DNA of 64,000 bases from Kappaphycus alvarezii (GCA_002205965.3 NADL03000650.1:558001-622000), one strand, 5' to 3'; positions 1 through 11,963 are shown, counted from the stretch's first letter. The notes: a model not told the origin generated them from the sequence alone. A program made the numbers and translations.

Positions 1-1153
1 TGTGATCATATGCCACTTATGTTATACGAAGGGGCATATCTCGCCAGAGTGCAAACTCCCGATACGCGAGTTGGGGACGATCGTGTCCACTTTTTAGTCG
101 TTAGATCCAGAAGAAAAGGCCATTGTGCCAAAGCAGAGTTACCGCAGGGTACTCGCTGCTATGAAGGCATATGCCACTGTTGGTCAGTCGTCGACCACTT
201 CGTCAGGCTCGACTCCAATGGCAACTGAACGCCACCCGGTTGTCTTGAAACGCGCCTCGAACACTCAATCGCAGGCGGAAAAATAGACAGGGTTCACATT
301 TTCGATACTGGGAAGTCATCCCCGGAGGCCTCTAAAGCCGAAGGTATCGCTAGGGATAAGGAACCCAAGTTTGTTCATTCGCGGACAAGGGAAGAAAGAC
401 CACCGCTACAGGAATTAAATTCCACATCGAGGCACTTAAGATCCTACAAAGATATCACGAATCGCAGCGTCTTACAACAACTTCGCAGCTCATAGCGTCG
501 CATTGTGGATGAGACACGCCCAAATGCGATCTTCCTCATGGCCCGTCGCAATTACAAGGTATATGCAACTTTGGCCATAGTACTGACCAATTAGTTAGAC
601 AGCTCACGGTCTTGGACACAGGAGCTGGTACCTATTTTTTTTCGTAAATAACTCGTGCCAAAGTTTCTTCTTGAACAGATGAAAATGGGTCCGATTCCCA
701 GCATTGCCGATGCTAACGGCAAACTAGTACTTTCGATGGGGAAGACGCCACTTGTGGTCCTACTAGGACATTTGGTGGTCAAGGCTAAATTTCTTGTCGA
801 TGAAAGACTTGCCGCACCCGTGATAATGTGTTGTGACTTCTGCGACCGATAGTTTGAAGGTATCTTCACTCGGATACGCGCATTTGAATTGGACGACGGT
901 TGCTATGTGCCTATCGTACGGCGACCATTGGAAAGAGCGCCAAACGCGGTCCCGTTGCCCCCAGAGTTGGATTACGATGACAAAAGGAAGCAAAAGCCCC
1001 GAGAAGATACGCGTTGTTATCGCCCATGAGATCCCCGCGATGTCTCAGAAGATGTTTACAGTAACCATGAAGCGTGCAAGAGTCTTATTCGTAGAACCAA
1101 GACAACTCTTGTATGACAAGAAAGGCTTAATTGCCACAATTATAATAAAATAG
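1..1153 (+). pseudogene. Ty3/Gypsy gag 3' end and retropepsin remnant
   Basis: The window opens inside a gag gene. Nucleotides 11-52 encode a CCHC zinc knuckle (CHLCYTKGHISPEC, C-X2-C-X4-H-X4-C), the nucleic-acid-binding end of a retrotransposon Gag. A basic linker follows. Near 603-632 the frame reads LTVLDTGAGT, the catalytic DTG of an aspartic protease. After a small frame break the protease fold continues at 655-852, including GHLVVKAKFLVDERLAAP and a CDFCDR stretch, and the frame then decays until about 1150. The gag-then-protease order is that of Ty3/Gypsy elements. No RT follows, so the copy is truncated at about 1.15 kb. It differs from E1, E2 and E3 lower in the window. The family is clear; subfamily and left boundary are not visible. 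Confidence 0.72.
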
Positions 1154-1197
1154 AAAAATTAGAGAGTATCCTTTTTCAACTGTTTTAGCATTCTGTT

Positions 1198-2537
1198 TTA
1201 GCATTCAGCCTCGTCGATGATAGTAAATGTGCCATCAATTCTGTTTTGATCCCAGGACAGCCGGCGTTGTAAGGTAGATCCTTGCCAGTCATTACTTTTC
1301 TCAGTCAAATGTGCATTATCGTCGAAAGTTCTTCTTCCTAAATCCATTAGTGAGCTCAAACTGGAGGACAATTTTCTTGAAATGGAAAGGTAGTGACTTA
1401 TGCCACCATAATTCTCTTCATTGCGCACTATAACTGTGATTAGAGCAGAAAAACACTTCGCAATAGATTCAATGAAGACGTCAAGCAAATCTGAGTGAGA
1501 CATTCCGAGCCTCTTCTCACGAGAGTCTCTATCAAACTATATTCTCCTTGCATCAAGCCTAATCTCCGTTCGCGATGATTTCAAATCGGAAACGAATAAC
1601 CATATGGAGAGCATTTAATCCATATAACATGAAATTAATGCAGGAAAAACCGTCATCTCCATCAGTAAAGTTCGGCAAGCAATCAATTACATTTTAGCCA
1701 CTTTTTTCAGTAGTTACTGTAAGCTGCAGTATGATTGGACATTAAATTTAGAACGAATTTATTTCATTGAGGGTGTCGCCAAGCAATTTCATAGGAGTGT
1801 TACTCAGGTTGAGAAAAACGCCCGCCTTGACACGGCATGCAAGCAAGGATAACGTTAGCAATACTTGACCAAATAACATAACTGAGGCACTGCAATATTT
1901 GACACCTTGCCATGATTGAGTTGGCGCACAGGCCGAAACAAGAGATGTTTGGCACAGTCTTCGATAACTTGTCGCGAACGGGTAGGCAGAGCAACAAGTG
2001 TATCAAAAGGAAGGGGAACAATATTCCGCTGAAATTAGTTCACAAATCCCTTAACGGAGCCCTACATCGCGGAAATGGGTGATATTTCGTGTCAAATGGA
2101 AACAAAATATCATCCGCAATTCCGTCACGAACAAAAGGTACTTCGAAATGAACGAAGTTTTCATTGAACTGGGTGCAATACTCTCCGGCTCCTGGATCAA
2201 TTCTTTCCCGATCCAATTCAGAATGTCTATCCACTCCCTTACAAATCTTGCCCACGATGGTGCTATTCTTGGGTTCTGCCATGATGTAAGAAAGCATTGC
2301 ATACTCGTTTTTGCTCCAGTGTGATGCTTTTGTCCGCAGTCTGTTGCTTCCATTTGACCCCTCCTCTGTATAATATTTCGAAATAAACTCAATCATTTCA
2401 TTTACATGAACTTCTTGATGAAAAAAGCAGGTATAAATTGCTTCCTTTCTGCCAGAGATTGAAACTTTCACTTGGCGGTATGAATCCTGTAAATCCTTTT
2501 GACAGGCTTTATCCATTGAATGCAGGGTGTTCGCCAT
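1198..2537 (-). other. Unassigned minus-strand open frames
   Basis: Three minus-strand frames lie here: 2040-2537 (165 aa, the longest uninterrupted one), 1800-2021 and 1198-1503. I recognise no domain, signal peptide or catalytic motif. The 165-aa frame is hydrophilic and starts MANTLHSMDKACQKDLQDSY; a second minus frame overlaps it. The three could be exons or frame-broken pieces of one gene, or chance frames next to the Gypsy remnant. With no conserved motif I cannot choose between them. Confidence 0.25.
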
Positions 2538-3575
2538 GATATGAAATTGCCGTTAAGCACCTCAGAATCGACGGGAGGGTCATCGTCATTGATTTCAAAT
2601 CCATGCAAATATGGTTTTGAACCGGTGACGGTGCGAAGAAAGTCTTAATCTGCACGATTCATATCTTTTAGAGCACAGTTGCTGCTGATGGTGCTTGGAC
2701 AGGTGATGATCTTGCAATAACAGCTGATGCTTGACCGATTGACAGGTTTACTCTCTACTATTCATAAGTTGACGTCATGAGTGCTATCTCAAGACTGTTG
2801 TTGAAGATGCTAGCTCGCCATGAACACGATCCGACCGGACCATCATTTAACTGGTTAAACCGGGATAAGGCTCGGTGTTGTCGGGGGCTTGAACATGCAA
2901 GATCAGTCTGCGCCAAAGCTATTCATACGTAGGTTCGGCCCCACTAAATCAACTATAAAGGAGGATGCGAATTCAGAGTCAATTCTGATTCCCAGTCCGG
3001 TTCAAGCCTAAGGATTTTTCCTGTTGCAAACCGCAGTTCAAATCACATTTTCTCTTAAACTATTTTTTTCTTATTATATTATTTATATGATAACCACGAC
3101 ATTGGTACGAATATCATACAGGGCAAAGTACTGTATTAGCTAAAACATATTTGATGCCAGTTTTGAAGGTAAAAAATACATTTTTACTAGTGTGCGATTC
3201 AGATAACCGCATTAACAACAAAACTCTAGCAAATAAGTTACTTTTTGAGATCGTCGACGATCTAAATTAATATCATATTGACGTGCCCAATGTACTAAGC
3301 CATGTTTAAGAGGCGAGAAAGACATGCTTTAGCATGCTTCAGCATCTCATTCTCGATCGAAATGGAAAATTATAGCTCAACTACTGGAAAAACTAGAGCC
3401 CATCCGAAGATGTCCGCGATTATTTCAGTACTTTAACGATTGGAGAAGAGTACCGAAAAAATGTGTGCGCCGGCAATCAACGTACAGCGTTAATAGTGGG
3501 ACATCTAAATTAAGACCTCATGCTCGTAAGCATGGGTTCTTGATCTAATCTGATACACAACAAAAGTTCACTATG
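2538..3575. other. No gene seen
   Basis: This kilobase has no sustained open frame and no repeat, LTR or RNA gene that I recognise. It is moderately AT-rich. It may hold the 5' part of the hAT element that follows, but I could not find terminal inverted repeats. Confidence 0.4.
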
Positions 3576-3579
3576 GACG

Positions 3580-5100
3580 GATCATTACAGAACGTCGTAC
3601 AGATACCAAAAAAAAAGAACTGGAAGAACGAGCCACACAACAACTATGCCGTTGGATTTTCGATGCAAGCCTTCCCTTAATTTGCGTCTAAAACAGGGAT
3701 TTCCAAAGGTTTCTTGCTTTACTCGATGGTAATTTTACCGTCCCATCCCGTGTCACCATCAGCCACCGCGTGAAACATATGCATGGGGAAAGTCGTATCC
3801 GGTTGAACTCGCTTTTGCTCGAGCTCCTGGTAGAATCAGTTTGACAACCGATGCTTGGTCGTCCAAAACCTACAAAGGGTACATCGTAGTTACGGTCCAC
3901 GGGATATCTTCAGAATGGAAACTAAAGTTTATCGTCTTGGACTTTAGCCGTTTCATGTCGCCGCACACTAGGGAGGCAACATGTGCAATTTTATACGACG
4001 TTTTAGTTTCCTGGGGCTTTTGTGGTAAGTTTCGGGAAATCAATTCAGATAACGCCAGTGATTTATGCAGTGGAATTACAAAACTATTAAAAAACTGGTG
4101 ACGGAGGGACGTTCTTCATTTTCCTTCGAAGATTTTCATGTTCGTTGTCTGGCCCATGTCGTAAACTTGATTGTGAAGGAATTCCTGGGGTAATAAGGGA
4201 ATAAATACTGAAAATTAGATCCCCTATTAACGCTATTTGAGCCTTCGTCAAGAGGCGCGACTTGTTTAACACTGTGAAGGTTGAGCTCGAAGATAATGCT
4301 GGGCTTCCGGTTCTAGACGTTGAGACAAGATAGTTATCAAGATTTAGATTGATTAAGGATGCCTTCGCCGCCCGCCGCTTTCTAACGGCGGTTTGCAATA
4401 GGATTGCTGATCTGCCTGTTTTTATCATAGCAGAAGCGGAATGGGAGAGGTCTGCCGTGATATGCGAATTTATAGAAACCGCTGCCGATGTAATCTAATG
4501 GCAATCAGGATCAACTTATGTTACACTTAGTATTTCAGTGAGGGCTCTCGGACTACTTCAGAGGAATGCATAAAGTGCTGCAAATGGAAATGTGCAGGCT
4601 CTCGTTCCGATAGCGACGAAAATGTGTCGCAAACTGGAGTCGTATGAGAGACTTGTTCGATCCGAATTAGCCAAGTTGGCGAAGATATTTTAGTCTCGAT
4701 TCTCAAATGATTTTATTTCAGATTCTGACTTACTATGTCAGTATGATTCTATTCCAGAGTCGGAGAGGAATAAGATAGAGACGACAAAATCATCAGGGCC
4801 GAAGTCCTTCTCAAACAATGACCGCACAAGGCGTGCATTTCTTGAGCAGCTTTTAGATGAAAAAAGTGCTAATTTGCGTGACGTTGATGAGAGTGGCCCT
4901 TTTATTGGGTCTACGTCATATTCTGACCGTGGTATCGATCCATCAGTGTGGTGGAAATCAAATGAAAATCGATTCCCCTGCATTGCTCCTGTGGCCAGAG
5001 ATGTTTTAGCGATTCCGGCGTCTCCTGTGGCCATCAAGAGTTTATTATCTCATGCCAATCAGGTTTTTGAATGAGTCTCGTTTAAGGTTGAGTGATGATA
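3580..5100 (+). pseudogene. hAT-superfamily transposase pseudogene
   Basis: Several plus-strand frames in succession give the parts of a hAT transposase (RNase H-like DDE cut-and-paste enzyme). Near 3630 is the N-terminal helical part (QQLCRWIFDASLPL). At 3841-4101 is the catalytic core start, TTDAWSSKTYKGY, with SDNASDLCSGI further on. Around 4125-4180 is the hAT signature RCLAHVVNLIVK. A helical middle follows. The C-terminal dimerisation region at 4940-5035 has DPSVWWKSNENRFP and ARDVLAIPASPVA, the typical hAT WW and ARD-ipaS motifs. At least four stops or frame changes (near 3690, 3835, 4100, 4190) make it inactive. No 8-bp duplication or terminal inverted repeats were found by eye. Superfamily assignment is firm; element boundaries are not. 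Confidence 0.8.
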
Positions 5101-7204
5101 CTATACAGTCGTCTGTACTTCTCAAGTCTTGAAATAATTTCTTTAAGAAGTAAACTTGGGTTCAATGTAGTATGAGCACCAATTCGTCTCTATAGAGCTT
5201 TAGTATTTTATTGTCTTGTATAATGCAGATTCACAAATGCATGTATGCTTTTGCAGCTTTTGAAGAAAATTCCGGCTTCATGCAGGCACAGATGTCTACC
5301 TTCATCGGGGGAGGATCAATGCGCCTGGCCTCGGGAACTGCTAGTGGGTTAGTTTTTGTAGTGCGCTGCTGAACCTTCACATGTGCCTGTGCTGTTTAAT
5401 GTGGAGTATCTCTTTCCCTCTCTTTAATCATCTATAAAAAGGTCTATGCGCAGTTGATGTACTGTTCACCCAGTATTTACGGCCCGTAAGTACGCGTTTC
5501 ACAGTAGCTACTGAGTTTATTGGGACATTGGCCGCGTTCCTGTCGCTGGGGCTGTGGTTCAAAGGTAAGTAGAAATTTTCTCTTGCAAGCGCGCATGTCT
5601 GAGAATATTACCAGTGTCAGACTAGCATATTATTGCTTGGTGGCCATGAAAATTACGAAAATAACATAAAATACATTGTATTCTATAGCGGACATCAGAT
5701 GGGAAATCTGAGACTGAGTGGACATGGACACCTCATTTGATCCGATCCCAAAATTTCATTTAACCACAACAGTACGCTTTTAACGGGGTTAGCTTTTCAC
5801 GGATTTAACTATATCGTTCTGATGTAATGAGTTCACAGGTGGCACTAATTTCTGTGGTCTTTATTAGAGACACCCTGGCGTCTCAGATAGTTAGCCCTTT
5901 TTGCCACTATTTTCATAGAGTCAACATACTAAAAACGTGTTTACGGACTCTGTAACTACGTCATAGTTCAAACGAATTCCTGCGGACTGTTCTGACCTAC
6001 TGGCTGTTCTGAGCTGCTTGTTGGTTAAAAAACTTTATCCTTCTTTTTCTCGTCTATCAGGAACTCCATACTTGTTAAATAAATCATTCCAGGATCTTTT
6101 TTGCTGTATTCGAGTTCTCTTTCGGTTAGAATATAACACTGAGCGGTTCACTACCTTCGCTACAGCCTTAAAGTTTGATTAGATTTGTAACTGTTTAGAC
6201 CCGGAATTGTTCGTTTTAGAATACCTCTGATAAGGCAGAAATCGCATTTCACTTATTGATTTAGTCCCTGACCGACGCGATTAGAGCGCAGTCTGATTTA
6301 TTAACAGTATTTGATCTCGGGAGTCGACTTCGTATGGCTTTTTGGAATAATCAGACCAGTTTGTCCCTGCTAGCAATAAAATCGTGGTCGGGAACTGTAC
6401 TTTTCCATTTTATTATAATACATATATTATATATATATAATATATATATTATAATATGGTCCGAAAAAAAGAATATTATACTTTTATAATACTTTTACAA
6501 TACATGAAGTAAAGATGATTATATCATGGGACCGTGTTTATGCTGAATGCTAGTGACATTGCGTTTGAGGGAGTGCAGTTGCCTAATTGCATATTGGGAC
6601 ATGCTCGTGCTACAAAATGACCGCCAGTAGTGAGATATGGTCCCGCCTTCCATCCCTGTAGCTTTACTTTTCGCCGATGCATATTGTCCTAATTATCCGG
6701 GTTTCAATTCACGGATCGCGATTCTAACTGCTTGCGGCGCACGAACCAATTATTTTTCACGCGTCGTACTAGTGCTATAAGGTCGTTACTCATGACTCTG
6801 CCCCATTTTCATACTTTCTAATACACAGAACTGTAAAACATATCGGTGTCATGCCTCCTCGCACTATTTCGTCGCCGCTTTTGTCAGCTGCCTGGTATTT
6901 ATTGACCCTCAGCGGTCACACTCCGTCCGGCCAATGTACTGTACAGTAACATGACGGCGGCAACCCTCATGGACAGCTGTCCCATATCCCGCGTACTAGG
7001 GTTATCAATAATTACAGTATCCTACAGTACAGCCTACACTATACAGGAGCCACACTAATTGATGGTCCCTTCAGCCGGACCCGGCTTGCCCCTCCTGGGC
7101 CATTACGTACAGAGCTGCGGCTAGCGTCGTCACCTTCGAGGTCTTCACAACCTGCACCCCCTAGTCTTCGGAAAAAAGCCGTCCGGCATCGCTACTCAGT
7201 AAAT
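5101..7204. other. AT-rich intergenic DNA, no gene seen
   Basis: No open frame of note on either strand. It holds an AT palindrome (6405-6459) and, towards 6935-7048, the first TACAG/CTGTA motif cluster just before the left end of E1. It may contain older unrecognisable transposon sequence. Confidence 0.4.
6405..6459. repeat. AT-rich palindrome (possible cruciform)
   Basis: About 55 bases made almost only of A and T are nearly self-complementary. They begin ccattttattataatac and end with the mirrored tattataatatgg around a (TA)n core. Such tracts can extrude as cruciforms and are common breakpoints. No gene or transposon end is attached to it that I can see. Confidence 0.6.
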
Positions 7205-7442
7205 TGAAATGCTCTTTTTTCTGTTTACTCAGCTTTCTTTTTTTGTCGCGGCCAAGCAGAACCTACCTCTCCTTCCCCCGGACTCCGGCAGCCCTTTCGT
7301 CCTATCATAGGCGCGGCCGGTCCGGGGTTTCTACTCGTGTACAGCGCAAGTACAGTGTACACTACTACTGTAAACTGTACGAGCGCACCTGTCCAATCAA
7401 CCAGCGATGCTGGTAGTCGCGCGACACAAAACTCCCACGATA
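7205..7442 (-). repeat. E1 3' LTR
   Basis: About 238 bp, a direct-repeat partner of 13243-13486. Shared landmarks are cggccaagc, aacctacct, ggactccggcagccct, the palindromic block near 7344-7382 (tacagtgtacactactactg) and tcgcgcgacacaaaact. It starts with TG; the other end reads TA where CA is expected, which suggests mutation. The cgcccccc that follows is the polypurine tract on the other strand. Confidence 0.85.
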
Positions 7443-7453
7443 CGCCCCCCACT
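7443..7453 (-). promoter_or_regulatory. E1 polypurine tract
   Basis: Read on the minus strand, this is a G-rich run (gtggggggcg) directly before the 3' LTR, in the place where plus-strand DNA synthesis is primed in LTR retrotransposons. E2 has the same tract in the same place. Confidence 0.7.
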
Positions 7454-7624
7454 CATTGTGGGCCACGGGCGCCATATTACAAAATAGCGGACTCCAGCTC
7501 TCACCCTCTCCTACCTAGGGGCCCCTCTCGTCAACGTACCCCGTCCAGTCAACTCCCATACCACGACCTCTACCACCGACCCCAGCCAACACTCAACTTC
7601 TCAACATACTCAACCTTTCAACCT

Positions 7625-7737
7625 CCGTCGGGCGAAGAACCGAGGTGCTGAAAAACAGCCGGTATACGCCCGACGTGCAACCATTCTCCGGGCGAACGAC
7701 CAACGTGCTGAAAAACAGCCGGTGTACTCCCAGAGTT
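7625..7737. repeat. Two ~61-bp tandem repeats in the E1 3' region
   Basis: Two head-to-tail copies of a unit beginning cgggcgaa, followed by gtgctgaaaaacagccggt and ending near gtgcaaccattctc or its diverged equivalent. The matching place in E2 (about 14015-14120) has two copies of the related unit. The repeat is therefore a shared trait of this Gypsy family between integrase and polypurine tract, and not a recent local event. Confidence 0.7.
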
Positions 7738-7794
7738 CCCACATTCTCCAATCTTCGTCAACCTTTTCTCCTGTCTTAACATCTCAACAGCCCA

Positions 7795-8530
7795 AACCCC
7801 ATTTGAAGCTCAATGCGTTCTCCACTCTCCCTCACCCCCACCGTGGTACATACCTCTCCGCGCAATCATACGTTGTTGCTGGATCCCTCCGTCTCGGAAT
7901 GCCTCTTTCTTCTGGCAAAACGCTGTCCCGTCTGCTCAAGGCGCTCTAATGAGGTGGCTCTGCTTCTCGATCTCGATGGTAAGCACGCCCTTACTTGCAA
8001 ATACGAAGTCGGTCAGATCCGCCGTCACAATGTCGTTCGCAATGCTCTGCACTGCTTTCGCAAGGATGTTGGCATTACCGCTCCACTCGAACCCCCCCTT
8101 GCATCTAGCTCTACCGCTGCTCCTTCGCCTTCGGCGCTTCGTGTGGACGTTTAAATTCCAAGAGCTTACGGCCTCGACCACCGCGATCTAGCCTTGGACG
8201 TTACTGTCGCCCATCCTCTGGTCCAGTCCCGAGTCCAACAGGGAACCCTGTGCGGAGCCCCCTCGGAAGCCCTCGCGGAACGGTCCAAACATTCACACTA
8301 CGGGGAAGTTTGCCGTTCTTCCGATATCCTGCTCATTCCAGTCGGCATCGACATCTATAGTGCCTTTGGGCCCGAAGGCATACAGTTCTTCCGCTGCCTT
8401 GCTGCCCACGCCGCTAGGCTCAGTAATTCCCCTCCCCATCAAGAGTTTCATGATTTCGTTTTCCGTTTCACCTTTTTCCTGCACGGCATGCAAGCCCTTC
8501 AGGTCCTCTCCCGACGTCTCTGTAATCGCC
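7795..8530 (+). pseudogene. R2-like non-LTR retrotransposon C-terminal fragment (zinc finger plus restriction-like endonuclease)
   Basis: On the plus strand, opposite to E1. The frame holds CPVCSRR, then DLDGKHALTCK and RRHNVVRNAL, the Cys-His motif that follows the RT in early-branching non-LTR elements. Next come PSALRVDV, DLALDVTVAHPLVQ, an AERSKHSHY stretch and LLIPVGIDIYSAFGP, which read like a PD-(D/E)XK restriction-like endonuclease core (P-D position, D, Lys/Tyr). One frame shift lies near 8155-8190. There is no RT part, so it is 5'-truncated or a captured tail. E1 sequence similar to E2 resumes on both sides (about 7790 and 8530), so the fragment replaced or entered the E1 3' region. 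Fold and family are inferred from motifs only. Confidence 0.65.
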
Positions 8531-8590
8531 CTTCAATCTACTTGATTCCTGGTTCTTCTTCTCTTGTTTCCTCGATTTCCTTGCTTTTTC

Positions 8591-9890
8591 TTAGTTGAAT
8601 AAATGGGTCGATCTCTTCTGATACGGGACAATCTGGCGCGCATGAATTGCTTTCCTTGTAACGCGACCGGTTGAGGAAAGTACCTCGTAGCGAGGGTGGT
8701 TCGCCTTTGTCACCCTGCACGGTCCATAGAAATACGAATCGAAGGCCGGACACTTGCGCCCCTTATTGAAGCCGCACCGTGCGCTACCAGTACTTCATCT
8801 CCACCTTCGAACTCCCTGACTTTTCCCTTGGTCTTGCGGGGTTCGCTAGACTTCTCCACCACGCCAGACTGCGTTCCAGAATCGGATAAGGTCTCGATAA
8901 GCCGGTGATGGGGGCCTGCGTCAATGCGAAATGCAACCGAATCACTGGCCAGCAAAGTCGGATTAATTCCATACATCAGTCGGAAAGGGGAATGGGCATC
9001 GCTTCGGTTCCGTCTGCGGTAACCATATAAGACTTTGGGGAAGGCTTCTGCCCAGTCCGCCCCACCGCGTACGATCGACCTTTTGAGAGCGTTCTTGATA
9101 GTTCCCACCATTCTTTCCGCGCGACCGTTTGCCATCGGCGCGTAAGCAAGCACCGCATTCCACTCGACTCCCTTCTCTTTCATGTACCCTTGTACCGATC
9201 CCACCATAAACGCAGTTGCGTTATCCGAGACGATTCTTTTTGGCGGTCCAAACGGTGACATTATCTCTTCCTCGATGAACCTCATCACGGTATTGGCCGT
9301 AGAATCCGTCGTGGCCCACGCTACGGGCCACCTCGTCATATGTTCCACAGCGATCAGAATAAATCTTTTTCCGATCTTCGAAGGCTTGAATGGTCCAGCG
9401 AAGTCCATCGGGAAGGTCTCAAAGAGTCCAGTATCGGGAGCTCTCAAACTCGAGTGATACGTCGGCAACCTTCTCGCATGCTGACACCCATCACAACCTT
9501 GTACATACTCGGTAACCTCACGGTACACTCCATGCCACCAGAATCGATCTCTCACGAACTTTCTTGTCGAACCGACGTCTCAGTGGCCAATATCATCGTT
9601 CAATGTGGCCAGTATCTCTGGTCGTTGACCGACCGGAGGCACGACACGGAGTCTGTCCTTCTCGAGACGAAAAAGGGTGTCGTTCCAGAGCATGAAACTC
9701 TTTGCACTACGTCTGACTGCGACCTTATTCTTTGGGTCATATTCTCGAACCCTTTCTCTGGATAGGAACCGTGCTACATCTAGCAAGTGCGGTTTCAAAC
9801 CGTACAACTTTGGGTCTGCCCAATCCACTGTCGCTACCAATACTTCTGTTATGTTTTCATCGTTTCTTCTTTCTTCCTTCTTGTTAGGTC
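8591..9890 (-). pseudogene. E1 integrase
   Basis: Integrase inserts the element cDNA into host DNA. The N-terminal zinc-binding region has H-X3-H (DDIGH side) and CDGCQ. Directly after the second His, TGG has become TGA when compared with E2. The catalytic core follows: first Asp in FPMDFAGPFKPS, second in VSDNATAF, Glu in NGRAERMVG. The C-terminal part (GKVREFEGGDEVLVAHGAA) is broken by shifts. The longest intact stretch is 8710-9555 (281 aa). The end at 8591 is placed where a shifted frame gives the same THLFN-type terminus as E2. It is inactive because of the nonsense codon and shifts. Confidence 0.85.
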
Positions 9891-11312
9891 TTCGCGAAAG
9901 ATAATCGGCCGCCTCATTCGCCAGTCCCGGACGATACTTTATCTCGAAGTCGTATTCCGCCATCAAGTCCACCCACCTTGCCAACCGCCCGTGAATATTT
10001 TCCTTCTTGAAAGCGGTTTGAAGGGCTTGATGATCCGTATAGACGACGAAGGCTTGTCAGACAGAGGGTACACTCGAAACTTCTTAAGAGCAAAAACCAA
10101 GGCGAGTTATTCTCGTTCGCTTGTGGAGTAGCGGCGTTTCTGGTCTGTAATCGTTCGAGAAGCGAACTGAATGGGATGTACTTTCCCGTCTTCCTTCTTC
10201 TGCGAGCCCTTGGGGAAAACCCCAAGGGCTGCCGAAGAGGCGTCTGTTTCCACTACAAAAGGAGAATTGAAATCCGGAAACGCCAATACTGGAGGGGTAG
10301 TCAGTTTCCCCTTCAAGTATTCGAAAGCCTCTTGCTTATCCGGAGTCCATTCGAAAGCGTTCTTGACAGATGTAGCCGCGTGCAACACTGCTGATCTGTC
10401 GGCAAACCCCCTTATGAAACGTCGGTAGTACCCTGCGACCCCTAGAAAACTCCTGAGTTAGGTCACGTTTTCCGGCACCGTAGCTTCCACAATACCTTTG
10501 TTCTTGTCGGGATCCACCTTCACACCACTTGAATTAACGATGTTACTAAGCAACTTCGCTTCTGACTGAGCAAAGCTGCACTTGGTAACCATCAACTTCA
10601 GCGTCGATTCTTCGATCCTCCCGGACACCTCCTTGATGAGCTATGTGTTCCTCCAATGTCTTCGAGAAGATCACAACGTCGTCCACATAAACCATAGCGA
10701 GCGGTAACTCGCGAAGGACTCCTTCATCATTCTTTGAAACGTCGCTGGAGCGTTCATGAGTCCAAACGGCATTACATCGAACTTGTAGGTTCCATATCGA
10801 GAGACTAACGTCGTCTTTTCCTTTCAAGTTTCGGATATAATAACTTGCCAGTATCCTGTGTAAAGGTCTAATGTTGTTAAGAACTTTGCGCCTGAGAACT
10901 CGTCGAAGACTTCTTGTCTTTTCGGTAGCTGTCAGCGGTCTGGTTTCATCGCCCTGTTCATCTAATGGTAGTCGACGCCGAACCGGGGCCTTCCGTCTTT
11001 CTTCGTGGCTATCACTACCGGAAAGGACCATGGGGACCTTGACGGTGTAATGATTCAAGCTTCCAATGATTTCTTCACTTCTTTCCTTACGACTTCGTTA
11101 TGCCTCGGCAGCATTCGGCGGGCTTTCGAATGTATCGATGTCTCTTCCGTCAACTCGAAAGAACTTACCAACGGCACATGAGCAGGCTCGAGATCGTGAA
11201 TGTCCCGAGCTATGGCATCCGTTTCCTTGAGAGCTTTCGCCAGCTCTTTCTGATTCTTCTCTTCGACGTGGTCCAGCTTCGAGGCCAATAGAGCCGAGCG
11301 GTCCACCTCCAA
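9890..11312 (-). pseudogene. E1 reverse transcriptase and RNase H
   Basis: RT copies element RNA to cDNA and RNase H removes the RNA strand. The frame starts with a linker (MEVDRSALLASKLDHVEEKN), then broken RT palm motifs, including MVYVDDVVIFSK with the YVDD catalytic box. The RT connection (LKGKLTTPPVLAFPDFN) and RNase H follow: VETDASSAALGV, STSERE and the end ANEAADYLSRRPNKKEER. Breaks near 11050, 10546, 10390 and 10107 split it into short pieces. E2 gives the less damaged version. Confidence 0.85.
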
Positions 11313-11386
11313 TTTTACCTCTTTCTTAACTTCATCTTTCGCCGAATGAGGTAGATCAGGCTCGTATGGTTCCTTGTTAATGATGG

Positions 11387-11958
11387 CTAAGACCAGATCT
11401 TGTTTGGTATCCGATCCACCATCGCTTTCGCTAGATGACGAGAAATGGTGGAGAGATTTCTCACCGTCCGGACCTTAGGGGTACGTAAAGTCCTAATTGC
11501 CGTCTGAGCCCCATTGATTCTGGAAGGCTCGTCGACGAATGGTAAAACAACCTCTTCTTCTCCAATAACCAAAGTGACGTGTTGGAGTGCATAATCGATG
11601 CGCGTCTGGAGGGCTTCCAAAGTTGGGCTTCCAACAATAACGTCAAACGGGGCATTTTTGACCACCAAGAACTCTAGATGCATAAACACTCACCCATACG
11701 ACACCAGCACTCCTTTGAGACAACCAAGAACCTCGGCGACAGTTCCTTCTGCTACCGTCACCTGTCGATCGGTTTCTGTCGGGGTGAGGGCAAGCCTTTT
11801 GCACAGGTCCAAAAGATCAGGTTAGGAACTGCACCCGTGTCCAAAAGGGCATGAGTCTCCGTTCCATACAACTTCACGGCTACTACCTTGAGTCGGCGTG
11901 GACCTCCTGAAGAGTTAACCATCGACGCCTGTGTAACCGGTAACCTCTTGGGTAACAA
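11387..11958 (-). pseudogene. E1 aspartic protease
   Basis: Retropepsin that cleaves the Gag-Pol polyprotein. HALLDTGAVPNLI holds the catalytic DTG, and FDVIVGSPTLEALQTRIDY is the second half of the fold. A frame break near 11760 and a stop near 11690 separate the halves. The same protein is a single open frame in E2 (17260-17997), which shows the ancestral arrangement. Confidence 0.8.
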
Positions 11959-11963
11959 TCTCC

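Noticed and set aside
7337-7651. 104-aa plus-strand frame at the E1 left end
   Set aside because: It lies across the LTR, polypurine tract and noncoding 3' region and has low-complexity Ser/Pro/Thr composition.
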